64,000 bases of DNA from contig JAXLYE010000003.1 in NCBI GenBank assembly GCA_046351595.1, positions 1,054,001 through 1,118,000 on the forward strand. The letters run 5' to 3'. The notes beneath the pieces are model-generated. The model saw nothing but the letters and a program-made list of their open reading frames with translations. It was not told where the DNA came from and did not search any database. Shown here piece by piece: positions 41,158 through 50,783 of this stretch. A program made the translations under genes and the position numbers. How positions within the stretch are numbered: the first letter of the stretch is position 1; the number at the start of each line of letters is the position of its first letter. Source of the DNA: JAXLYE01 sp046351595 (lineage in GTDB: Bacteria > Myxococcota_A > Polyangia > Palsa-1104 > JAEUJZ01).

Positions 41158-42066
41158 TCAGCGGGAGTCCGCGGTGCCGAGGCCGACCCCGAGTCCCACC
41201 GCCAGGCCGACCGCGGCCAGGCCGCCGAGCAGCCCGCCCCAGAACCTGCCGTCGCGGTAGATTGCCCGTGCGCCGCTCGAAGCGCGCTGGCGCAGCCGCT
41301 CGCGCGCCTCCATCGCCTCGCTGCGCAGCTCGGGGGACAGGTTGGGATCGGTGCGCAGCAGGCGTTCGTAGGCGCGCAGGGCCTCGGCCGGGCGCCCGAG
41401 CTTGTCCTGGCAGCGGGCGATGTGCAGGTGCAGCCGCGGCAGCGGCGCCTCGAGAAAGGCGGCGATGAACTCGTCGAGCGCCGGCTGGTAGCGGCGCCGC
41501 TCGTAGAGCCCGGTCGCCCGGTGCATGCGCGACAGCAGCGTCATCGCGTCCTCGCCTTCGAGGAGCTGCGGCGCGATCAGCTGCCGCATGCGCACGATCG
41601 ACCCCTCGGCCTCGCTGCGCAGCGCCGACGTCAGCTCCGGGTCGGTGGCCAGGAAGCGCTCGTAGCTGCGCAGCGCCTCGCGGGGCTGGTTGAGGCGCTC
41701 GTAGCAGCGGCCGATGTTGAAGTGCAGGCGCGGCAGCGGCGAGTCGAGGTAGACCCCGATGAACTCGCGCAGCGCCTCGGCGTAGCGCTTGTCCGAGTAG
41801 AGATCGACGGCCTTCCAGACCCGCTCGCGTGCCGTCGTCTCACCGCTCGCAGCGGCGGGACGGGCCGTGCCGCGCCCGGGTCGCGCCGTGCCCTCGATGC
41901 GCTCCAGCAGCTGCGGCTCGGGCCCGCCGTCGGTGCGCCGCGCCCCGGCGGTGCCGCAGGCCGTGAGCCCGAGCCCGAAGACGAGCACGACAGCGACGAG
42001 CCCGGGCCGATACCATGCGACCGGGCTGCGGGCTGCAGGAGGACGGAAGGGCCGAGGGAGGAGCAC
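41158..42066 (-). CDS. TPR-containing lipoprotein with C-terminal membrane helix
   Basis: 302 residues from GTG 42066, which begins 4 nt after the stop of the kinase gene. The signal GLVAVVLVFGLGLTAC has a lipobox. Two long tetratricopeptide arrays repeat almost as one unit (AEALREFIGVYLDSPLPRLHFNIGRCYERLNQPREALRSYERFL and ALDEFIAAFLEAPLPRLHLHIARCQDKLGRPAEALRAYERLL), an internal duplication. The C-terminus has a Gly-rich hydrophobic helix. A role as a protein-interaction partner of the coupled Ser/Thr kinase is inferred. Confidence 0.72.
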   Translation of the reverse strand: MLLPRPFRPPAARSPVAWYRPGLVAVVLVFGLGLTACGTAGARRTDGGPEPQLLERIEGTARPGRGTARPAAASGETTARERVWKAVDLYSDKRYAEALREFIGVYLDSPLPRLHFNIGRCYERLNQPREALRSYERFLATDPELTSALRSEAEGSIVRMRQLIAPQLLEGEDAMTLLSRMHRATGLYERRRYQPALDEFIAAFLEAPLPRLHLHIARCQDKLGRPAEALRAYERLLRTDPNLSPELRSEAMEARERLRQRASSGARAIYRDGRFWGGLLGGLAAVGLAVGLGVGLGTADSR

Positions 42067-42070
42067 GGGA

Positions 42071-43852
<1,782 letters not shown>

Positions 43853-44270
43853 GAACCTTCGCCTCCGTTCCACCGTCGCCCGCGCCGGCTCCTGCGGTGT
43901 CGGCAGGAGCACCCACACGAAGCCTAGCACGCGGTTTCACGGCGGCCGGGGACCTGGGACAAATGCATGTACGGATCGCGATCGGCAGAGCCGACAGCGT
44001 CGGCGGTTCCGCGGATCGAGCGCCGCTCCCTCACCGGATCGCGGGCGGATCCTTCGCAGGTTCCTCTCGGGCGATCCCTCACGGAGGGCCGTGCGTGGCG
44101 CGCAAGAGCGGGGCAGGGCAGGGGCCGCCCCTTTCGCGGAATGGCGCGGGGGCCCGGTTGCGATCCGGCTGCGGTTGCCCGGGACTTCACGTTGACCCCA
44201 AAAATTCGCTTTGTTAAGGTCGCGCCACTTTTCGGGCGCCCACTTTTCGGCGGCGCCATCAGTGAGAGAC
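43853..44270. promoter_or_regulatory. 418-bp divergent region holding the microcompartment promoter
   Basis: It lies between the kinase gene (-) and the BMC operon (+). A plausible sigma70-type promoter is TTGACC (44192-44197), a 17-bp spacer and TAAGGT (44215-44220), about 50 bp before the first ATG. Immediately downstream are two direct copies of CCACTTTTCGG (44225-44235, 44240-44250), 15 bp apart start to start, in operator position. The remaining sequence has no supported gene. Confidence 0.5.
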
Positions 44271-44912
<642 letters not shown>

Positions 44913-44961
44913 TTCGCAGCGACGAGAAAAACGATAAAGAACAGCCTGCAGGCGGGCTGAC

Positions 44962-44986
44962 GGACCTGGCGGATAGGCACAGGTCC
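44962..44986 (+). promoter_or_regulatory. Intercistronic hairpin before the BMC-H gene
   Basis: GGACCTG (44962-44968) pairs with CAGGTCC (44980-44986) around an 11-nt loop in the 100-nt gap between the BMC-T2 and BMC-H genes. AAGGGA lies downstream, just before the BMC-H start. It could stabilise the downstream mRNA. Confidence 0.45.
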
Positions 44987-45012
44987 AACAGACACAGAAG
45001 GGACACAGAACG

Positions 45013-45324
45013 ATGGCTGACGCGCTTGGAATGATCGAGACGAAGGGGTTTGTCGGCATGGTCGAGGCGGCCGACGCGATGGTCAAGGCGGCCCGCGTGG
45101 AGCTGGTCGGCTACGAGAGGATCGGCGGCGGCTACGTCACCGCCATCGTGCGCGGCGACGTCGCGGCCGTGAAGGCGGCGACCGAGGCGGGTCAGCGCGC
45201 GGCCGAGCGGGTCGGCGAGCTGGTTTCGGTGCACGTGATCCCGCGGCCGCACCAGAACATCGACTTCGTGCTGCCGCTCGGCAGAAGCTCCGGGCCGGGC
45301 ACCAACGCCGGCGGCGGCAAGTAG
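45013..45324 (+). CDS. BMC-H shell protein (single-domain hexamer)
   Basis: 103 residues from ATG 45013. The canonical BMC fold reads ALGMIETKGFVGMVEAADAMVKAARVELVGYERIGGGYVTAIVRGDVAAVKAATEAG with RVGELVSVHVIPRPH at the end. It matches the main facet hexamer of the Haliangium shell (Hoch_5815-like). GGGY lines the pore loop region. This is normally the most abundant shell protein. The 15-residue tail is Gly/Ser-rich. Confidence 0.93.
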   Translation: MADALGMIETKGFVGMVEAADAMVKAARVELVGYERIGGGYVTAIVRGDVAAVKAATEAGQRAAERVGELVSVHVIPRPHQNIDFVLPLGRSSGPGTNAGGGK

Positions 45325-45330
45325 CGCACC

Positions 45331-45627
<297 letters not shown>

Positions 45628-45666
45628 GCGGCCCTCGCCGCTTGCGGAAACCCTTTGCATGAAGAA

Positions 45667-45716
45667 GACCCGGTGTCGTCGCGCTCGTCCTTTGGGAGCG
45701 AGCGGCGGTCCGGGTC
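45667..45716 (+). promoter_or_regulatory. Large intercistronic hairpin before the aldehyde dehydrogenase gene
   Basis: The outer arms GACCCGG (45667-45673) and CCGGGTC (45710-45716) enclose inner arms CGCTCG (45682-45687) and CGAGCG (45699-45704) with a TCC/GGA tip. It occupies most of the 101-nt gap after BMC-P. It could act as an attenuator or RNA-processing site that sets shell-to-enzyme ratios. Confidence 0.5.
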
Positions 45717-45728
45717 ATAGGTGCGACC

Positions 45729-47246
45729 GTGCAGATTGACGAGCAGCGCATCCAGGAGATTGTCGAGAAGGTGCTGTCGCGGCTCGGGCCCGAGGCCGGC
45801 AAGTCGCCCATGCAGGCGGTGATGCAGGCCGCCGCGCGCGGCAAGCCCGAGACCACGGCCAGCCAGCACGGCGGCAACTCGGGCTTCGTGCCACCCCACC
45901 TGCGGGTCGCCAAGCGCGACGGCAGCAAGGTGCCGCGCGCCAGCCACGGCGTCTTCCCAGACGTCGACTCGGCGGTGGCCGCGGCGCGCAAGGCGTTCGA
46001 GCAGTGGTCGGGCACGCCGCTTTCGGTGCGCGACCGCGCCGTCGCCGCGATGCGCAAGGTGACGCTCGACAACGTCCGCGCCCTGTCCGAGCACGCCGTG
46101 GCCGAGAGTGGCCTGGGGCGCGCCGATGACAAGGTGAAGAAGAACAGCCTGGTCGCCAACAAGACGCCGGGCACCGAGATCCTGCGGCCCATTGCGTACA
46201 CCGGCGACAACGGCCTGACGATCATCGATCGCGCCGCCTTCGGCGTCATCGGCTCGATCACGCCGACGACCAACCCGACCGAGACCGTGCTCAACAACGG
46301 CATCGGCATGGTCGCCGGCGGCAACGCCGTGGTCTTCAATACGCACCCCTACGCGTGGCGGACCTCGGCCTGGCACGTGCACCTCTTGAACGACGCCATC
46401 GCCCAGAGCGGCGGGCCGTCGAACCTCTTGTGCACCATCGCCGAGCCGACGATCGAGAGCGCGCAGAAGCTCATGACCCACAAGGGCGTGCGGCTCTTGG
46501 TGGTCACCGGCGGGCCGGCGGTGGTCAAGGCGGCCATGGCCTCGGGCAAGCGCGCGATCGCGGCCGGACCTGGCAACCCGCCGGCGGTGGTCGACGAGAC
46601 CGCCAACATCGCCCAGGCCGCGCGCAGCATCGTCGAGGGCGCCTCGATCGACAACAACATCATCTGCACCTGCGAGAAGCAGGTCCTGGCCGTCGGCAAG
46701 ATCGCCGATCAGCTCAAGGCCGAGATGGTGAAGAGCGGCTGCTACCTGCTCAACGAGCGGCAGGTGCGCGAGCTCGAGAAGGTCATCCTCGACGGCGATC
46801 ACACCAACAAGGACTGGGTCGGCAAGAACGCCGGGCTCATCGCCAAGCAGATCGGCCTCCACGTCGGCGACGACTGCCGCCTGCTCATCGCCGAGCTGCC
46901 CGAGGAGCACCCGTTCGTGCAGCACGAGCTCTTGATGCCGGTGCTCGGCATCGTGCGCTACCCCGACGTCGCTTCCGCGATCGCGGGCGCGGTCCGGACC
47001 GAGCACGGCTTCGGCCACACCGCGACCATGTACTCGCAGAACGTCGAGGCGCTGTCGGCGATGGCGCGCACCGCGAACTGCTCGATCTTCGTCAAGAACG
47101 GCAGCCACCTGGCGGGCCTGGGCTACGGCGGCGAGGGCTACACCTCGTTCACCATCGCGTCCCCGACCGGCGAGGGCCTGACCACGGCGCTGTCCTTCAC
47201 GCGCGAGCGCCGCTGCACCATGAAGGACGCGTTCCGCTTCGTCTAG
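45729..47246 (+). CDS. CoA-acylating-type aldehyde dehydrogenase of the microcompartment (PduP/EutE-like)
   Basis: 505 residues from GTG 45729. The first 20 residues (MQIDEQRIQEIVEKVLSRLG) form an amphipathic helix followed by a Gly/Pro/Gln-rich linker to about residue 60, the hallmark of an encapsulation peptide. The catalytic Cys lies in SIDNNIICTCEKQV. The NAD-binding part (GSITPTTNPTETVLNNG, LLVVTGGPAVVKAAM, GPGNPP) matches PduP/EutE rather than ordinary aldehyde dehydrogenases. The reaction is aldehyde + CoA + NAD+ to acyl-CoA + NADH. It sits between the shell genes and the aldolase, consistent with oxidation of an aldehyde made inside the compartment. Confidence 0.9.
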   Translation: MQIDEQRIQEIVEKVLSRLGPEAGKSPMQAVMQAAARGKPETTASQHGGNSGFVPPHLRVAKRDGSKVPRASHGVFPDVDSAVAAARKAFEQWSGTPLSVRDRAVAAMRKVTLDNVRALSEHAVAESGLGRADDKVKKNSLVANKTPGTEILRPIAYTGDNGLTIIDRAAFGVIGSITPTTNPTETVLNNGIGMVAGGNAVVFNTHPYAWRTSAWHVHLLNDAIAQSGGPSNLLCTIAEPTIESAQKLMTHKGVRLLVVTGGPAVVKAAMASGKRAIAAGPGNPPAVVDETANIAQAARSIVEGASIDNNIICTCEKQVLAVGKIADQLKAEMVKSGCYLLNERQVRELEKVILDGDHTNKDWVGKNAGLIAKQIGLHVGDDCRLLIAELPEEHPFVQHELLMPVLGIVRYPDVASAIAGAVRTEHGFGHTATMYSQNVEALSAMARTANCSIFVKNGSHLAGLGYGGEGYTSFTIASPTGEGLTTALSFTRERRCTMKDAFRFV

Positions 47247-47281
47247 GAAGCCGGCGCGATCGGAAGGATCCAAGGATCTCG

Positions 47282-47884
47282 ATGGGACCGTTGCTCCGCG
47301 CACCGGCGCAGACGATCGACGCAGGCGGACCGGCCCTCGGGCTGGTCGAGGTGCAGTCGATCGCGCGCGGCATCACCGTCGCGGACGCCATGGTCAAGCG
47401 CAGCCAGGTGACGCTCTTGCTGAACCGGCCGGTGTCGCCGGGCAAGCACCTGTCGCTGTGCACCGGCGACGTCGCCGAGGTCGAGGAGGCGATGCAGGCC
47501 GGCCTCGCCCGCGCCGGCACCGCGCTGTGCGACCAGCTGCTGTTGACCCAGGTCCACGACGAGCTCTTGGCCGTGCTGCGGCGCACCGTGCCCCTGCCGC
47601 TGACCGAGGACGAGGCGCTCGGCATTCTCGAGACGTTCTCGGCGGCCTCGACGCTGCTCGGCGCGGACGTGATGTGCAAGGCGGCCGAGATCCGGCTGTT
47701 CGAGCTGCGCCTGTGCGACGGCCTGGGCGGCAAGGGCTTCACCGTGCTCGTCGGCACCCAGGACATGGTCGAGGCCGCGCTCGCCGCGGCCGAGCAGGCG
47801 CTGGCCCCGGGCCTCTTGCTCATGACCGAGCTCATTGCGCGGCCGCACCCGGACATGCTCGCGAGCCTGCTCGCGGCGAGGTGA
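47282..47884 (+). CDS. BMC-T shell protein (T1 type)
   Basis: 200 residues from ATG 47282. Two BMC domains: LGLVEVQSIARGITVADAMVKRSQVTLLLNRPVSPGKHLSLCTGDVAEVEEAM, then a second copy starting ALGILETFSAASTLLGADVMCKAAEIRLFELRLC and ending GTQDMVEAALAAAEQAL. It resembles the H. ochraceum Hoch_5812-type single-layer trimer, which makes pseudohexamers in the facets. It is co-transcribed with the dehydrogenase and the aldolase. Confidence 0.9.
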   Translation: MGPLLRAPAQTIDAGGPALGLVEVQSIARGITVADAMVKRSQVTLLLNRPVSPGKHLSLCTGDVAEVEEAMQAGLARAGTALCDQLLLTQVHDELLAVLRRTVPLPLTEDEALGILETFSAASTLLGADVMCKAAEIRLFELRLCDGLGGKGFTVLVGTQDMVEAALAAAEQALAPGLLLMTELIARPHPDMLASLLAAR

Positions 47885-47886
47885 GC

Positions 47887-48690
47887 ATGCAGCGCGCCTT
47901 TCTGAGCGAGTCCGCCGCGCGCGACCAGCTCGTCGCGGTCTGCCACCGCCTGTACCAGAAGTCGCTCATCGCCGCCGGCGACGGCAACGTCTCGATGAAG
48001 CTCGGCGACGACCGGATCCTGGTCACGCCGACCGGCTTCAACAAGGGCCTGATCCGCGCCGAGGACCTGATCATCACCGACCTGCGCGGCCGGCGGCTCA
48101 AGGGCAGCCACAGCCCGTCGTCCGAGTTCGCGATGCACGAGCTCTGCTACGCCGAGCGCCCCGACGTAAGCGCCGTCGTGCACGCGCACCCGCCGATCAC
48201 CGTCGCGCTGGCCCTGGCCGGCGTGTCCCTGGCGCAGTGCGTGCTGTCCGAGACCTGCCTGGTCCTGGGCCCGATCCTGACCGCGCCCTACTCGACGCCG
48301 ACGACCAGCGAGGTCCCGCAGGTCCTGCGCCCGTACATCCGCCAGTCGAACGCCGTGATCATGGACCGCCACGGCGCCCTCACCGTCGGCCGCACTCTGG
48401 AAGAAGCCTACAACCGCATGGAGGCCATGGAGCACGCCGCCGTCATCACCCACGCCGCGCGCGCCCTGGGCCCCATCACCCCCCTCCCTCCCGTCGAAGC
48501 AGGCAAGCTCCAGGACCTGGCCCAGAAGCTCGGCATCCCCCGCGCCCCCGACCCCTGTACCCTCTGCAACGCCTGCCCCAGCGGCACCGCCGGCAAGCCC
48601 GCCCCCCAGCCAGCCGAATCAAACAGCCAGGACAGCGCCCTGATCGAGTCCCTCGTCCAAGCCGTCCTAGACCGCCTGACCGCTCGCTAA
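47887..48690 (+). CDS. Class II aldolase (fuculose-phosphate-aldolase type) of the microcompartment
   Basis: 267 residues. ATG 47887 is used; the GTG at 47881 overlaps the BMC-T stop as GTGA and may be the real start. Zinc-site residues are clear: Glu in SEFAMHELC, His-x-His in VVHAHPPIT and His in DRHGALTV. The aldolase domain ends by about residue 210. A linker with CTLCNAC (CxxCxxC) follows, then a Pro-rich stretch and a final amphipathic helix DSALIESLVQAVLDRLTAR. The helix resembles an encapsulation peptide and the N-terminal helix of the dehydrogenase. It cleaves a sugar-phosphate-like ketose to dihydroxyacetone phosphate and an aldehyde, the substrate of the neighbouring enzyme. The exact sugar is not readable. 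Confidence 0.88.
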   Translation: MQRAFLSESAARDQLVAVCHRLYQKSLIAAGDGNVSMKLGDDRILVTPTGFNKGLIRAEDLIITDLRGRRLKGSHSPSSEFAMHELCYAERPDVSAVVHAHPPITVALALAGVSLAQCVLSETCLVLGPILTAPYSTPTTSEVPQVLRPYIRQSNAVIMDRHGALTVGRTLEEAYNRMEAMEHAAVITHAARALGPITPLPPVEAGKLQDLAQKLGIPRAPDPCTLCNACPSGTAGKPAPQPAESNSQDSALIESLVQAVLDRLTAR

Positions 48691-48812
48691 AAAAAGAAGC
48701 GGCCAGCGAAGCGAAGCCGCCCCGACGAGGCGAGCGAAGCAAAGCCGCTCCCACCCCCGCCCAAGCACCCAAGCGCCCGAGCCCAGCAACGCCCCCCATT
48801 CCACCCGGGCCA

Positions 48813-48834
48813 CCCCTCTCGTTCCCGAGAGGGG
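48813..48834. terminator. GC-rich hairpin between convergent BMC operon and peptide transporter
   Basis: CCCCTCTCG (48813-48821) and CGAGAGGGG (48826-48834) form a perfect 9-bp stem with a TTCC loop. A second hairpin, CCCCCT-CGA-AGGGGG, lies about 15 bp downstream. Both are in the 282-bp gap between two facing stop codons, which otherwise shows no gene. Confidence 0.6.
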
Positions 48835-48972
48835 GCCGGGGGGAGAGCAACCCCCTCGAAGGGGGGCTGGGGGGGGGGACGCTCTAAGTCCTTCTCACCC
48901 CGCCGTACAAAAAAACCAAAAAGGGAAGAGGGTTCCAAAGGGAGGAACCGCCAGGTTCCTTCCTTTGCCCGA

Positions 48973-50346
48973 TTACGCCGGTGCCGCCGTAACCACTTCC
49001 TCAGAAGCCGCAGCCGGCGGCGGCTGACTGCTCTCCCCCTCCGGCGGCCCCTCCGGCGGCATCGCCGCCTTCAGCCGCCGATACTGCGTAGCCAACAACC
49101 CCGCTGCCGCCAGCGAAGTAATCACCAGCAGCGAGAAGAACTTCGAGTGCGGCCACGGCTCCCAGAACCGCCCGAGGAAGCCCGAGAGGTAGTTGCCCGC
49201 CGAGGTGGCGATGAACCAGATGCCCATCAGCATCGCCGTCATGCGCCGCGGCGCCAGCTTGGTCACCATCGACAGGCCCATCGGCGACAGGAACAGCTCG
49301 GCGATGGTGATGATGAAGTAGCAGCCGATCAGCCACCACATGCTGACCCGGCCGGTGTTGCCGCCGGCCAGCGAGGCCGCGACCATCAGCGCGTAGGACA
49401 GCGCCGTGAACACCATGCCCAGGCCGATCTTGGCCGGGGTCGAGGGCTCGAGGTTGCGCTTGCGCAGCATGCCGAAGATGCGGACGAGGATCGGGGTGAG
49501 GATGATGATGAACAGCGAGTTTGCTGCCTGGAACCAGCCGGGCGGGATCTCCCAGGTCCAGCTGCCGACGGTGAGGACGCGCTGCGTGTTCTCCAGCGCC
49601 CAGAAGGTCAGCGTCGAGACGTTCTGGTGGAAGGCCATCCAGAAGAACATCACGATGAAGCACATGATGGCCAGGGCGGTGATGCGCGCGCGCTCGACCT
49701 CGGGCGGGTCGCGGTCCTCGTACTCGGCGGGCAGCTCGACGTCCAGGATGGCGCCGATCGACGAGCGGCGGTCGGCGACGGTCACCATGCGGCGGAAGGC
49801 CGCGAAGATGAGCATCGAGAGGACCATGCCGATGCCGGCGGTGGCGAAGGCGAGCGGCCAGCCGAAGTAGGTGCGCATGGTCTCGCCGACGGGGCCCGAG
49901 AACAGCGCGCCGATATTGATGCCCATATAGAAGATCGAGAAGGCCGAGTCACGGCGCGCGTCGCCCTGCGGGTACAGGTTGCCGACCAGCGTCGAGATGT
50001 TCGGCTTGAACAGGCCGTTGCCCAGCACCAACAGGCCGAGCGAGGCGTAGAAGGCCGTCTTGTTCTGGATGGCGAACAGCAGGTAGCCGGCGGCGAGCAG
50101 CGCCGCGCCGGTGAGCACCGCGCGGGTGTAGCCATAGATCCGGTCGGCGAACACGCCACCGACGAACGGCGTCAGGTAGACCGACATCAGGTACAGGCCC
50201 TGAATGTGGGTCGCCTCGGCCTTGGACATCTTCAGGTGGAGAGTCAGGTACTGAACGAAGAGGGCGCCCAGCAGGTAGAAGCCGAAGCGCTCCCACATTT
50301 CCGTGAAGAAAAGTACGTACAGACCTTTTGGGTGTCGACTCGCCAT
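48973..50346 (-). CDS. POT-family peptide/H+ symporter
   Basis: 457 residues. The N-terminal ExxERFGFY signature reads EMWERFGFYLLGALFVQYL. GLYLMSVYLTPFVGGVFADRIYGYTRAVL, FKPNISTLVG and a C-terminal PMGLSMVTKLAPRRMTAMLMGIWF block are typical. About twelve to fourteen membrane segments and a short Pro/Glu-rich cytoplasmic tail follow. It imports di- and tripeptides with protons. The upstream region contains a striking nested palindrome (50378-50407). Confidence 0.9.
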   Translation of the reverse strand: MASRHPKGLYVLFFTEMWERFGFYLLGALFVQYLTLHLKMSKAEATHIQGLYLMSVYLTPFVGGVFADRIYGYTRAVLTGAALLAAGYLLFAIQNKTAFYASLGLLVLGNGLFKPNISTLVGNLYPQGDARRDSAFSIFYMGINIGALFSGPVGETMRTYFGWPLAFATAGIGMVLSMLIFAAFRRMVTVADRRSSIGAILDVELPAEYEDRDPPEVERARITALAIMCFIVMFFWMAFHQNVSTLTFWALENTQRVLTVGSWTWEIPPGWFQAANSLFIIILTPILVRIFGMLRKRNLEPSTPAKIGLGMVFTALSYALMVAASLAGGNTGRVSMWWLIGCYFIITIAELFLSPMGLSMVTKLAPRRMTAMLMGIWFIATSAGNYLSGFLGRFWEPWPHSKFFSLLVITSLAAAGLLATQYRRLKAAMPPEGPPEGESSQPPPAAASEEVVTAAPA

Positions 50347-50783
50347 CTAAGGTGTTCCTAGGTCTTTCCAATTCCATCTTGCAACGGGACGGTCCCTGAG
50401 TTGCAAGGGGAAAGTTGTGCGGTCCGCTGCGGCACGTGCTACGCCGGTCTCTTCCCAACCGGGGACCGGAGCGGCGCCCGGCCGAGGGCGCGTCAACGGG
50501 ACGGGCCCTGCCCATCACGCTCTGTGATGCAAGTCTCTCCTTCTCCCGAGGCTGCGCCGGTCGGTAGCCCGTGGCCCGCGCCCCGCTCGGCTCTGCCCGG
50601 CTCTGTCCGGCTGCCCCCCGGCTGCCTGGCCGCTCGCCCCCCCGAGGGCGCCGCCGCCGCGTTGTTCAATCGGGCGCTGCGACCGCGCAGCGTTCTCTTC
50701 AATTATGTTCGGCAGAAAGAGCGTGCGGGCTGCTTCCTGCTGCTCTTTATTTTCGTTCGCGGCTGCGTGTATGGTTCGCCGCT
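50347..50783. other. 437-bp divergent intergenic region
   Basis: It separates the peptide transporter (-) from the sulfatase-like gene (+). It contains the nested palindrome at 50378-50407, a related CGGGACGGGCCCTG motif near 50497-50510 and a hairpin CATCAC-GCTCT-GTGATG (50513-50529). No gene is supported inside it. Confidence 0.5.
50378..50407. promoter_or_regulatory. Nested palindrome upstream of the peptide transporter
   Basis: CTTGCAA (50378-50384) and TTGCAAG (50401-50407) are perfect outer arms. GGGAC (50386-50390), G, then GTCCC (50392-50396) form the inner dyad. It lies about 32 bp upstream of the transporter start. It could be a dimer-binding operator or a 5'-UTR hairpin. Confidence 0.45.
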
